Shown here: positions 8,187-17,116 of the stretch, piece after piece
Numbering within the stretch: position 1 is the stretch's first letter
How the letters are laid out: every line of letters begins with the position of its first letter
Origin: Rhodobacter sp.
GTDB taxonomy: Bacteria; Pseudomonadota; Alphaproteobacteria; Rhodobacterales; Rhodobacteraceae
Direction: 5' to 3'
Length of the DNA: 64,000 nucleotides
Assembly (NCBI GenBank): GCA_020637555.1
Contig: JACKKF010000003.1
Span: forward strand, 186,001-250,000
Notes under the pieces: generated by a model
What the model saw: the letters and a program-made list of their open reading frames with translations, nothing else
Database searches by the model: none
Told to the model about the DNA's origin: nothing
Position numbers and translations under genes: made by a program

Positions 8187-9929
8187 ATGCTTCGCCGTCC
8201 CTTTCTTCTGGCCACGACCGCACTGATCGTCGCGCCCGTGCTCGCCCATGCGCAGGCGCTGTCCTTTGCGCCGGTTCCCTTCGCCGCCGACGATGCCGCG
8301 CGCCGTCAGGTCGTCGCCTCGGGGCAGGTCACGATCGACGGGCAGGCCAACGCCATCGGCTACCACGCCTTTGCCCGCAGCGGCGACGCGCATGGCGACC
8401 ACCGCTTTGGCGCCCTGGTCGCGCGCGATGGCTCGACGATCACCGATGCCCGGGGCAACCCCGATCTGTCGTCGTCGGCGGATTTCACCTCGTTGATCCA
8501 GGTGAATGGCCATCTCTATTCGATCACCCATTTCGAGAACCGTCCCGGCGCGATGTATCTGAGCGAACTGTTGCAGGATGCCGACGGCAACCTGACCATG
8601 ATCTCGACCGCGCCGATCGACTTTTCGGGCCTGAACGGGCTGTGGGTGCCGTGTGCCGGATCGGTCACGCCCTGGAACACGCATCTCGGATCCGAGGAAT
8701 ACCCGGCCGACGCGCGCCAGATCGCCGAGGCACAGCAGCTTTCGGACATCGACGACTATGCGTTTGACATGGTGCGCTATGAGGGGATCGACCCGGCGGC
8801 CATGGATCTGGCGACCTTCCGCGCGGCCTATCGTCCCTATCGCTATGGCTCGCCGATCGAGGTGACGATCCACGAGGGCGGCACCGCGACGCCGGTGCGT
8901 CATCATGCGATGGGACGGATCGCGGTTGAACTGGCGTCCGTGATGCCCGACCGGCGCACTGCCTACATCTCGGACGACGGGTCGAACGTGGGTCTGTTCC
9001 GGTTCGTCGCCGACACCGCCGGCGACCTTTCGGCGGGACGCCTCTATGCCGCGCGCTGGGTGCAGACCTCGGCCGAGGGCGCGGGCGCGGCCGATATCGA
9101 ATGGGTGGACCTGGGCCACGCCGACGATGCCGCCGTTCTGGCGGCCGTCGAGGGCGGCGTGACCTTTGCCGATCTCTTCGACACCGCGCCGATGACCGAT
9201 GATGGCACCTGTCCCGAGGGTTTCCTGGCATCGAACGCCGAAACGCGGGCCGAATGTCTGCGCGTGCGCGACGGGATGGACATGCTCGCTTCGCGTCTGG
9301 AAACGCGGCGCTATGCCTCGATGATGGGCGCCACGACCGAGTTCCGCAAGATGGAGGGCATCACCTACAACCCCGAGGCCAACACGCTGTATCTGGCGAT
9401 GTCCGAAGTGTCCAAGGGGATGGAGGACGGCGTGTCCCAGGATCGCGGCGGGCGCAACGATATCCGCCTGGAAAAGAATGGCTGCGGCGCGGTCTATGCG
9501 CTGACCCTGGGCGCGGATTACGCGGCCACGGCCCTGACCACGCTGGTTGCAGGGATCCCCGCGCAGTATGGCGACGATACCCCGATGGCCGGCAACACCT
9601 GCGACATCGACGGGATCGCCAACCCCGACAACCTGACCTATCTGCCCGGCCATGACACGCTGATCATCGGCGAGGACACCGGCAGCGGCCACCGCAACGA
9701 CGTGATCTGGTCGATGAACCTGACCTCGGGCACCCTCACGCGCATCTTCTCGACGCCGTATGGATCCGAGACGACCTCGCCCTACTGGTATCCGAATGTC
9801 GGCGGCTTCGGCTATCTGATGGCCGTCGTTCAGCATCCCTATGGCGAATCGGACGAGGACCAGTTGCACGACCCCGCCGACGCGCGCGCCTATGTGGGCT
9901 ATGTCGGCCCGTTCCCGGCGCTGGACTGA
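8187..9929 (+). CDS. PhoX-family (DUF839) secreted phosphatase-like protein
   Basis: 580-residue exported protein. The N-terminus MLRRPFLLATTALIVAPVLAHA is a signal peptide; it has no twin-arginine motif, so Sec export is likely, unlike classical PhoX. The body matches the DUF839/PhoX beta-propeller: STAPIDFSGLNGLWVPCAGSVTPWNTHLGSEE, then MEGITYNPEANTLYLAMSE, and near the end NPDNLTYLPGHDTLIIGEDT with acidic residues that would hold Ca2+/Fe in PhoX. A matching Shine-Dalgarno AGGAG sits at 8176-8180, which decides the start over an in-frame ATG at 8043. PhoX enzymes release phosphate from organic esters in the periplasm; phosphatase activity of this member is inferred. A terminator follows. 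Confidence 0.82.
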   Translation: MLRRPFLLATTALIVAPVLAHAQALSFAPVPFAADDAARRQVVASGQVTIDGQANAIGYHAFARSGDAHGDHRFGALVARDGSTITDARGNPDLSSSADFTSLIQVNGHLYSITHFENRPGAMYLSELLQDADGNLTMISTAPIDFSGLNGLWVPCAGSVTPWNTHLGSEEYPADARQIAEAQQLSDIDDYAFDMVRYEGIDPAAMDLATFRAAYRPYRYGSPIEVTIHEGGTATPVRHHAMGRIAVELASVMPDRRTAYISDDGSNVGLFRFVADTAGDLSAGRLYAARWVQTSAEGAGAADIEWVDLGHADDAAVLAAVEGGVTFADLFDTAPMTDDGTCPEGFLASNAETRAECLRVRDGMDMLASRLETRRYASMMGATTEFRKMEGITYNPEANTLYLAMSEVSKGMEDGVSQDRGGRNDIRLEKNGCGAVYALTLGADYAATALTTLVAGIPAQYGDDTPMAGNTCDIDGIANPDNLTYLPGHDTLIIGEDTGSGHRNDVIWSMNLTSGTLTRIFSTPYGSETTSPYWYPNVGGFGYLMAVVQHPYGESDEDQLHDPADARAYVGYVGPFPALD

Positions 9930-9952
9930 CACGCCGGACATCTCGCGGGATC

Positions 9953-9974
9953 GGGGCGCCTTGGCGCCCCTTTT
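9953..9974 (+). terminator. Intrinsic terminator after the PhoX-like gene
   Basis: Stem GGGGCGCC / GGCGCCCC with a 2-base loop and TTTT directly after, 23 bases past the stop. Confidence 0.85.
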
Positions 9975-10049
9975 CCATCATGGAGCAAGGGCTTGACCCC
10001 GGGGCGCCCGTCCGTAAGACAGAACCACCACAAAACCGGAGAGAACGAC

Positions 10050-11048
10050 ATGCAGATGCGCAGGCTTGGCAAGAACGGACCCGAGGTCGCGCCCATCGGC
10101 TATGGGGCGATGTCGTTCTCGGATTTCTATGGCCCCACGACCGAATCCGCCTCGCACGCCATCCTGGATCTGATGCGCGATCGGGGGGCGAACCATCTGG
10201 ATACGTCGAACATCTACGGCAACGGTCGGTCCGAAACCTGGATCGGCAGCTATCTGGCGGCCAACCCCGGGGCGCGCGGGGATTTCGTCATCGCGACCAA
10301 GGCCGGCATCACCAAGGATGCCGAAGGCAAGCGCATGTTTTCGAACAGCGCCCAGCATCTGGAAGAGTCGCTCGATGCCAGCCTCACGCGCATGGGGGTG
10401 GATCACGTCGATCTGTTCTATGTTCACCGCCGCGACCCGGCGCTGCCGATCGAGGAGGTGACCGAGACGCTGGCGCGCCTGCAGGCCAAGGGCAAGACCC
10501 GCGCCATCGGCTTTTCCGAGATCGCGCCGGCCTCGCTGCGCCGGGCGGCGGCGGTGCATCATGTGGATGCGGTGCAATCCGAATACAGCCTGCAGACCCG
10601 TCTGCCTGACCTGGGCCTGGTGCAGGCCTGCGCCGCTCTGGGCACCGCGCTGGTTGCCTTTTCGCCGGTCGGGCGGTCGCTGCTGACCGATCACCCGATC
10701 CGGCCCGAGCGACTGGACGAGGCCGCGTTTCTCAAGGTGAATCCCCGCTTCCAGCCTGGCAACCACGAAGCCAATCTGGCCATCACCGATGGCTTCCGCG
10801 CCCTGGCGGCCGAGATGGGCGAACCGGCGGCGGCGCTGGCCAATGCCTGGCTGCTGACGCGCGGGCCCCATGTCCTGCCGATCCCCGGCACCCGGTCGGT
10901 GCGCCATTTCGAGGAAAGCCTGCGGGGCGGTGAACTGGCGCTCTCGCCGCAGGATCTGGCCCGCATCGATGCCATTCTGCCGCCCGGCTGGGCGCATGGC
11001 GATCGCTACGACGCCGTGCAATCGGTCGGGCCCGAGCGGTATTGCTGA
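10050..11048 (+). CDS. Aldo/keto reductase
   Basis: 332-residue NADPH-dependent oxidoreductase of the AKR fold. The full catalytic tetrad is visible: Asp51 and Tyr57 in HLDTSNIYGNGRSE, Lys84 in IATKAG and His126 in FYVHRRD. The C-terminal cofactor-binding stretch IPGTRSVRHFEES is also present. It resembles the YakC/AKR13 group of general aldehyde reductases. The start at 10050 has a GGAGAGA Shine-Dalgarno about 6 bases upstream. It is convergent with the acyl-CoA ligase gene. The true substrate is unknown. Confidence 0.9.
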   Translation: MQMRRLGKNGPEVAPIGYGAMSFSDFYGPTTESASHAILDLMRDRGANHLDTSNIYGNGRSETWIGSYLAANPGARGDFVIATKAGITKDAEGKRMFSNSAQHLEESLDASLTRMGVDHVDLFYVHRRDPALPIEEVTETLARLQAKGKTRAIGFSEIAPASLRRAAAVHHVDAVQSEYSLQTRLPDLGLVQACAALGTALVAFSPVGRSLLTDHPIRPERLDEAAFLKVNPRFQPGNHEANLAITDGFRALAAEMGEPAAALANAWLLTRGPHVLPIPGTRSVRHFEESLRGGELALSPQDLARIDAILPPGWAHGDRYDAVQSVGPERYC

Positions 11049-11119
11049 CCAAGCGGACCGAGGCGGCGCTCAAACCGCGCGCCGCCCCGACCGGGCCCCC
11101 ATAGCCGGGTGCGTGCCAG

Positions 11120-12673
11120 TCAGGCCTGGGCCTTGACCTGGTCCCGCAGCACCCGCCTGAGGATCTTGCCCGAGGCCGATTTCGGGATCGCCTCGACCAC
11201 CTCGAGCCGCCTGACCTGCTTGTAATGCGCGATCTCGGGGTCGAGGAAGGCCTGAACCTCGGCCAGTGACGGCGGGTTCGCGGACACGATGAAGGCCATC
11301 GGCACCTCGCCGGCGTCGGCGTCCTGGACGCCGATCACGGCGGCATCGGTGATCGCGGGATGCTTCAGGATCAGCGCCTCCAGTTCGGCCGGCGCGACCT
11401 GGAAGCCCTTGACCTTGATCAGTTCCTTCAGCCGGTCGGTGATGTAGAGATAGCCGTCGGCATCGAAATGGCCGATGTCGCCGGTCCTGAGCCAGCCGTC
11501 CTGGACAATGGTTTCGGCGGTCGCCACGGGGTTGTTCAGATAGCCTTTCATGACCTGCGGACCCTTGACCCAGATCTCGCCATCCGCGCCGTCGGGCACA
11601 TCGGTCAGGGTCTCGGGGTCGACGATGCGGCATTGGGTGTTGGGCAGCGTCACCCCCGAGGCGCCCTTGCGTCCCTTGCCCTTGGGCGAGACATGGCTGC
11701 CCGGGCTCAGCTCGGTCATGCCGTAGCCCTGGGTCGCCGCCGTGCCCAGTCGCGCGCCCATGGCCTCGGCCACGTCGGCGCCCAGCGGGGCGGCGGCCGA
11801 ATTGATCTGCGTGAGGAAACTCAGGTCGAACTTGTCCACCAGCGGGTGCTTGGCCAGCGCCAGCGCGACCGGCGGCACGATCCACATGCGCGGCGTCCGG
11901 TATTTCTGGCTGAGCGTCAGGAACATCTCCAGGTCGAACCGGGGCATCGTCACCAGCGTCCCGCCGGCGGCGATATAGACGTTCATGAGGACATGCAGGC
12001 CATAGATGTGGAAGAACGGCAAAAAGGCGACGGTGTGTTCCCCCGGCTGCAGGTCCGCCATCGCCAGCAACTGATCCGCATTCACGGTCAGGTTGCGCTG
12101 CGTCAGCATGACGCCCTTGGGCAGACCCGTCGTGCCCGAGGAATAGGGCAGGCAGACCACATGCGAGTCCAGATCGACCGGTGCCTGGGCCGCCAGCGGG
12201 GCGCCCATGAACTCGGCCAGCCCCGGCACGCCATCCGCCCCCGGCCCGATGAGAACGATCTCGCGCACGCGCGTGCCCTTGATGCCCTCGCGCGCGGTGT
12301 CCAGGAACGGGGCAACCGTCACGAGCAGTTCCGCCCCCGCGTCGTTCAACTGGTGCTGCAACTCGTGCGGGGTATAGGTCGGGTTCACCGTGGTGACGGT
12401 TCCGCCCGCCCAGGCAACGCCATGAAAGACGGTGCAGAACTCGGGGATGTTGGGCGCCATCAGGGCAACGCATCCGCCAGGCGCATAGCCCCGCGCGGTC
12501 AGCCCGCCCGCCAGCGCCTTGACGCCGCCGATGAACTGCGCCCCGGTCACCGCGCGTCCGGTCGGGCCGTCGATCAGGATCGTCTGGGTCGGGGTGATGC
12601 CTGCGAACACCAGGTCGGTGATGGACAGATCGCGGATCGGAACATCGGGATAGGGGCTGCGAATGATGGTCAT
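11120..12673 (-). CDS. AMP-forming acyl-CoA ligase (4-coumarate-CoA ligase family)
   Basis: 517-residue ANL-superfamily enzyme that activates a carboxylic acid through an acyl-adenylate to its CoA thioester. The P-loop motif SSGTTGLPKG is at residues 178-187, GYGMTELSPG in the 310s-320s is motif A5, TGDIGHFDADGYLYITDRLKE contains the hinge Asp, and PKSASGKILRR near the end contains the catalytic Lys. The overall order is closest to plant-type 4CL and related bacterial ligases, so the substrate may be an aromatic or medium-chain acid. No aromatic-degradation genes lie adjacent. It is transcribed divergently from the small secreted protein gene. Confidence 0.88.
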   Translation of the reverse strand: MTIIRSPYPDVPIRDLSITDLVFAGITPTQTILIDGPTGRAVTGAQFIGGVKALAGGLTARGYAPGGCVALMAPNIPEFCTVFHGVAWAGGTVTTVNPTYTPHELQHQLNDAGAELLVTVAPFLDTAREGIKGTRVREIVLIGPGADGVPGLAEFMGAPLAAQAPVDLDSHVVCLPYSSGTTGLPKGVMLTQRNLTVNADQLLAMADLQPGEHTVAFLPFFHIYGLHVLMNVYIAAGGTLVTMPRFDLEMFLTLSQKYRTPRMWIVPPVALALAKHPLVDKFDLSFLTQINSAAAPLGADVAEAMGARLGTAATQGYGMTELSPGSHVSPKGKGRKGASGVTLPNTQCRIVDPETLTDVPDGADGEIWVKGPQVMKGYLNNPVATAETIVQDGWLRTGDIGHFDADGYLYITDRLKELIKVKGFQVAPAELEALILKHPAITDAAVIGVQDADAGEVPMAFIVSANPPSLAEVQAFLDPEIAHYKQVRRLEVVEAIPKSASGKILRRVLRDQVKAQA

Positions 12674-12834
12674 TTGGGGTCCTCCTCGGGGTGCGAGATT
12701 ACCACCCTGTCGCCGCCTGCCTAGCCCCTTGCACCGGGTCCACGCCCGGACCCGCGCAGCGGTGCGACGCCGGGGGCCTTGCGCGCCACGGGGCAGGGTG
12801 CACGATGGGGTGTCGAACGACCGGAGGGGTGGAC

Positions 12835-13311
12835 ATGAGTCGCCTGAAACTGGCGGGATGGTTGGTTTTGCTGCCGATGGCGGCCGCGGCGCAGGACACG
12901 GTGCCCTATGGCAGCCGCGCCGGGATGCAGGTCAGCGTCGTGGCGCGGTCCGGCATCGACACGGCCGATGCCGTCGTGCGGGTCGTGCACACCCGTGCGG
13001 ACGCGCGCAGCTATTGCGCGCACTATGTCCTCGACCCCTCGGACCGCTGCGTCGAGGACACCATGGCCGATCTTGCCGGCCAGTTGCGCGACCGGATCGA
13101 CGGCAATTGCGAAACCGGCGTGTTCACCGATCTGTGGGGCACGCGGATGCAGTTCCTGGGGCGGATGGCACAGCCGACGGAGCTGGGCGCCGACTGGGAC
13201 CTGCGCGTGATCGAAGACACCGATGCGGGGCCGCTCGACGGGTCGATGGCCAGCGGCTATGGCGTGGCGCTGGACCAGTTCCGCGCGCTGTGCCCCGCGC
13301 GGCTGAACTGA
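12835..13311 (+). CDS. Small secreted protein of unknown function
   Basis: 158-residue protein with a clear signal peptide (MSRLKLAGWLVLLPMAAAA, cleavage before QDT). The mature part has four cysteines (SYCAHY, DRCVED, GNCETG and ALCPAR), which could form two disulfides in the periplasm. No domain was recognised. The start at 12835 is supported by the GGAGGGG Shine-Dalgarno at about 12823 and by the signal peptide. It is divergent from the acyl-CoA ligase and lies about 190 bases before rpsA, on the same strand. Confidence 0.75.
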   Translation: MSRLKLAGWLVLLPMAAAAQDTVPYGSRAGMQVSVVARSGIDTADAVVRVVHTRADARSYCAHYVLDPSDRCVEDTMADLAGQLRDRIDGNCETGVFTDLWGTRMQFLGRMAQPTELGADWDLRVIEDTDAGPLDGSMASGYGVALDQFRALCPARLN

Positions 13312-13505
13312 CGCCGCGCCCCCGCTTTTCAAGGGCGCGGCGCTTGCCAGCGCGCGCCGAAGGGTCTATAGCGCGCCCATCCCGAGGCGAGGCTCTGACG
13401 GGTGCCGATCACTGGCGCCCGTGCGGGTCTTTGTTGAACGGGCAGCGAAAGACCGGCGGAACCAACCGTCTGGCCAGTGAAACAGAACCACAAGGACTGA
13501 ACTGC

Positions 13506-15175
13506 ATGAGCAACGCTATGGAAGAATTCGAAGCCCTCCTTGCCGAGAGTTTCGAGATCGACACCCCCCAGGAGGGGACGGTTGTCAAAGGCAAGGTCAT
13601 CGCCATCGAGGCGGGCCAGGCCATCATCGACGTCGGCTACAAGATGGAAGGCCGCGTCGATCTGAAAGAATTCGCAAACCCCGGCGAGGCCCCTGAAGTG
13701 GCCATCGGCGACGAGGTCGAGGTCTACCTCGAGCGTGTCGAGAACGCCCGTGGCGAAGCCGTCGTGAGCCGTGAAAGGCCCGCCGCGAAGCTGCCTGGGA
13801 CCGCCTGGAAAAAGCCTACGAGGACGAGCTGCGCGTCGAAGGCGCGATCTTCGGCCGCGTCAAGGGTGGCTTCACCGTCGATCTGGGCGGTGCCGTGGCC
13901 TTCCTGCCCGGCAGCCAGGTCGATGTGCGCCCGTGCGCGATGCCGGCCCGCTGATGGGCCTGAAGCAGCCCTTCCAGATCCTGAAAATGGACCGCCGCCG
14001 GGGCAACATCGTCGTCTCGCGCCGCGCGATCCTGGAAGAAAGCCGTGCCGAACAGCGCGCCGAGGTCATCGGCAAGCTGGCCGAGGGTCAGGTGCTGGAA
14101 GGCGTGGTCAAGAACATCACCGAATACGGTGCGTTCGTTGATCTGGGCGGTGTCGACGGCCTGCTGCACGTCACCGACATGGCCTGGCGCCGCATCAACC
14201 ACCTGAGCGAAGTCCTGTCGATCGGCCAGACCCTCAAGGTCCAGGTCATCAAGATCAACAAGAAACCCACCGCATCAGCCTGGGCATCAAGCAGCTGCAA
14301 GCCGATCCGTGGGATTCGGTCGAGGCCAACTATCCGCTGGGTTCGGTCCACAAGGGCCGCGTGACCAACATCACCGACTACGGCGCGTTCGTCGAGCTGG
14401 AAGCCGGTGTCGAGGGTCTGGTCCACGTCTCGGAAATGTCCTGGACCAAGAAGAACGTCCACCCGGGCAAGATCGTCTCGACCTCGCAGGAAGTCGAAGT
14501 CATGGTGCTGGAAATCGACAGCGCCAAGCGTCGCGTGTCGCTTGGCCTCAAGCAGACGATGCGCAACCCGTGGGAAGTCTTCGCGGAAACCCACCCGTCG
14601 GCTCGACCATCGAGGGCGAAGTCAAGAACATCACCGAATTCGGTCTGTTCATCGGCTTGGACGGCGACATCGACGGCATGGTGCACCTGTCGGACCTGTC
14701 GTGGGATCAGCGCGGCGAGGAAGCCATCCAGAACTACCGCAAGGGCGACATCGTCCAGGCAGCCGTGCTGGAAGTGGACGTCGAGCGCGAGCGCATCTCG
14801 CTGTCGATCAAGGCGCTGGGCGCCGATACCTTCTCGGAAGCCGTTGACGGCGTGAAGCGTGGGTCGGTGATCACCGTCGAAGTCACCGCCATCGAGGATG
14901 GCGGCATCGAGGTCGACTACAACGGCATGAAGTCCTTCATCCGCCGCTCCGACCTGGCCCGCGATCGCGCCGATCAGCGCCCCGAGCGTTTCGGCGTCGG
15001 CGACAAGGTCGACGTTCGCGTCACTTCGGTCGACTCCAAGACCCGCAAGCTGGGTCTGTCGATCAAGGCGCGCGAGATCGCCGAAGAGAAGGAAGCCGTC
15101 GAACAGTATGGTTCGTCGGATGCCGGTGCGTCGCTGGGCGACATCCTCGGCGCCGCCCTGCGCGGAAACAACTGA
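13506..15175 (+). CDS. rpsA: 30S ribosomal protein S1 (frame broken by four indels)
   Basis: Ribosomal protein S1, which helps mRNA bind the 30S subunit. It begins MSNAMEEFEALLAESFE and carries the usual six OB-fold S1 repeats, for instance GVVKNITEYGAFVDLGG, GRVTNITDYGAFVELEAG and GEVKNITEFGLFIGLDG. Four one-base deletions interrupt the frame: one A lost at 13774-13776, one G lost at about 13933, about 14262 and about 14597. Each falls in a short run (AAAA or GG). Repairing them yields about 557 residues, normal for this group. S1 is essential in Gram-negative bacteria, so four true frameshifts are not credible; the sequence is probably wrong at these places. Confidence 0.95.
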
Positions 15176-15197
15176 TCGGCCCCCATCGGCTGACATC

Positions 15198-15228
15198 GAG
15201 CCCCGCTTCGGCGGGGCTCTTTGCTTTT
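15198..15228 (+). terminator. Intrinsic terminator after rpsA
   Basis: Perfect 9-bp stem GAGCCCCGC / GCGGGGCTC closed by a UUCG tetraloop and followed by TTTGCTTTT. A textbook strong terminator, suitable for a highly expressed gene. Confidence 0.93.
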
Positions 15229-15393
15229 CGGCTGGCCCGAGGGGGCGGTCCGGTGGCCACAAACCGCCGCAATTTCGTTGCAACATGCAGTTTCCGTTGT
15301 GCAACCCCGCGAAAAGCCTATAGTTGTCGCGTGATGCGAACGCCCGCAGAAGGCGTCGATGCTGCAACTCTTGTGCCACCTGGGGGGGAGGCC

Positions 15394-15681
15394 ATGATCC
15401 GTTCGGAACTGATCCAGAAGCTCGCCGAGGATAACCCGCACCTGTATCAGCGGGACGTCGAGCGTATCGTCAACACCTTCTTCGATGAGATCATCGAAGC
15501 CCTCGCACGCGGCGAGCGGGTCGAATTGCGCGGCTTCGGGGCCTTTTCGGTCAAGCAGCGCGACGCGCGGACCGGGCGCAATCCCCGCACCGGCGCCACG
15601 GTCGAGGTCGAGGAAAAATGTGTTCCCTTCTTCAAGACCGGCAAGCTTCTGCGCGACCGGCTCAACGGGCTGGAGACCTGA
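15394..15681 (+). CDS. ihfB: Integration host factor beta subunit
   Basis: 95-residue HU/IHF-family DNA-bending protein. MIRSELIQKLAEDNPHL begins the helical dimer part, GERVELRGFGAFSVKQR is the conserved core, and GRNPRTGATVEVEEK is the DNA-clamping arm with the intercalating proline. Its closeness to IHF-beta (HimD) and its position directly after rpsA, as in most proteobacteria, fix it as ihfB. The GGGGGAG ribosome site at 15384-15390 decides the start over upstream in-frame ATGs. Confidence 0.95.
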   Translation: MIRSELIQKLAEDNPHLYQRDVERIVNTFFDEIIEALARGERVELRGFGAFSVKQRDARTGRNPRTGATVEVEEKCVPFFKTGKLLRDRLNGLET

Positions 15682-15690
15682 CCCGAGACC

Positions 15691-16056
15691 ATGAAATACC
15701 TTCGTTATGCCTTGCTGGTGATCGTTCTTCTTCTTTGCGTGACCGTGGCGCTTGCCAATCATGACCCGGTGACGCTGGCACTCTGGCCCGATACGGTGAC
15801 AGCCTTTGTCGGGTTCGGCTACACGATCACGCTGCCGCTGTTCCTGATCGTCGGCGGCGCTGCCGGCCTGGGCCTGCTGTTCGGTCTGGTTTGGGAATGG
15901 CTGCGCGAACGCGGCCAGCGGGTCGAGGGCAAGAAAGCGGTGCGGGAACTCGAACGCGCGCGCAGCGATCAGGTGGCCCCGGCGGCGCCCGGCGGCACCG
16001 CCGCCAACCCGCAGCGCGATCAGGTGCTGGCCATCCTGGACGAACCCTCGCAATGA
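15691..16056 (+). CDS. lapA: LapA-family (DUF1049) inner-membrane protein
   Basis: 121-residue membrane protein. Two transmembrane helices are visible, about residues 3-22 (YLRYALLVIVLLLCVTVALA) and 43-68 (FGYTITLPLFLIVGG and on), followed by a charged cytoplasmic tail. This is the arrangement of LapA (YciS), a partner of LapB in control of lipopolysaccharide assembly in enterics. It sits 9 bases after ihfB and overlaps trpF by 4 bases (ATGA), so it is probably part of an ihfB-lapA-trpF operon. The function in this organism is inferred from family only. Confidence 0.8.
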   Translation: MKYLRYALLVIVLLLCVTVALANHDPVTLALWPDTVTAFVGFGYTITLPLFLIVGGAAGLGLLFGLVWEWLRERGQRVEGKKAVRELERARSDQVAPAAPGGTAANPQRDQVLAILDEPSQ

Positions 16057-16700
16057 CACCGCCGCCCGTTCGGGTGAAGATCTGCGGTCTGACCCGTCCG
16101 CAGGATGTCGCGTCCGTCGCCGCTGCCGGTGCCGGCTATGCGGGTCTGGTCTTTTTTGCCAAATCGCCCCGCGCCGTCGCACCGGCCCAGGCCCGCAGCC
16201 TGGCCCTGGCCGCACCGCCCGGATTGGCCCGCGTCGGCCTGTTCGTGGATGCCGACGACGACCTGATCGACACGGTCCTGGACCAGGTGCCGCTGGACCT
16301 GTTGCAACTGCATGGCCACGAAAGCCCCGAACGGGTGACGGCCCTGCGTGCCCGGCACGGCTTGCCGGTCATGAAGGCGGTCGGCATCTCGGGCCCCGAC
16401 GATCTGCCGGACCTGGCCCGCTACGGGCGCGTGGCCGACATGCTGCTGGTGGATGCGAAACCGCCCAGGGATGCGGTTCTGCCGGGCGGCAATGGCCTGG
16501 CCTTTGACTGGCGTCTGATCGCCGGGCGGCGCTGGCCGGTGCCGTGGATGCTGGCGGGCGGTCTGGACAGCCGCAATGTGCGCGATGCGATCGCCCTGAC
16601 CGGCGCGCGGCAGGTGGATGTGTCCTCGGGCGTGGAAAGCGCCCCGGGGATCAAGGACGCAGGCAAGATCGCGGAATTTTGTGACGCCGCGCATGGGTAG
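16053..16700 (+). CDS. trpF: Phosphoribosylanthranilate isomerase
   Basis: 215-residue TIM-barrel enzyme of tryptophan synthesis that isomerises phosphoribosylanthranilate to CdRP. KICGLTRPQD (residues 9-18) carries the catalytic Cys; the Asp-containing VGLFVDADDD segment, the LLQLHGHESP motif and the phosphate-binding LAGGLDSRNV and DVSSGVESAPGIKD loops are all present. The start ATG overlaps the lapA stop. A short unknown gene and then trpB follow, the normal Rhodobacteraceae order. Confidence 0.96.
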   Translation: MTPPPVRVKICGLTRPQDVASVAAAGAGYAGLVFFAKSPRAVAPAQARSLALAAPPGLARVGLFVDADDDLIDTVLDQVPLDLLQLHGHESPERVTALRARHGLPVMKAVGISGPDDLPDLARYGRVADMLLVDAKPPRDAVLPGGNGLAFDWRLIAGRRWPVPWMLAGGLDSRNVRDAIALTGARQVDVSSGVESAPGIKDAGKIAEFCDAAHG

Positions 16701-16706
16701 GGCAAT

Positions 16707-17042
16707 ATGGGCATTCTGACCAAGGGCATCTTCTATCTGGCCATCGCCGGGGCAGGCGCCGCCTTTGCCACGCGCCCCGATGTCGACGAGGTTCGCACGC
16801 TGTTCCGCGAGCGCCTCGCGGCCCAGATCACCGACGGCTCGATCATGCCGGCCGACAACGCGGCCTCGCAGGCCCTGCTGGCGGCCTGTCAGATTTCCCC
16901 CAGCCAATGCGCCCGCGTTCTCGAAGGCGCGGTGTCGATGGACTATACCAACCGGTATCTCTGGGCGTCCGTCCGGGCCAGCGCCCCGGGGTTCGATCCG
17001 GTGCAATGTCTTGCGGCGTTCGAACGGCTTGTGTGCGGCTGA
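16707..17042 (+). CDS. Small hypothetical protein between trpF and trpB
   Basis: 111-residue protein with a short hydrophobic N-terminus (ILTKGIFYLAIAGAGAAFA) that could be a signal peptide or membrane anchor. The rest includes three cysteines (AACQISPSQCAR, PVQCLAAF, VCG), some of which may pair. No known domain was recognised. It starts 6 bases after trpF and precedes trpB by 74 bases, so it is probably co-transcribed with trp genes. I recall that relatives often carry a small gene in this position, but its role is unknown. Confidence 0.7.
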   Translation: MGILTKGIFYLAIAGAGAAFATRPDVDEVRTLFRERLAAQITDGSIMPADNAASQALLAACQISPSQCARVLEGAVSMDYTNRYLWASVRASAPGFDPVQCLAAFERLVCG

Positions 17043-17116
17043 CGCAGGCCTGCCTTCCTCTTGTCTCGCGCGCGCTCTGCAAGTAATCGGGAACCACAAA
17101 CCCGGGGGAGGCTGAC

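Noticed and set aside
13506..15175. Programmed frameshifting in rpsA
   Set aside because: Four separate shifts in one gene, with no slippery heptamer and downstream structure pattern that I can see, is not plausible.
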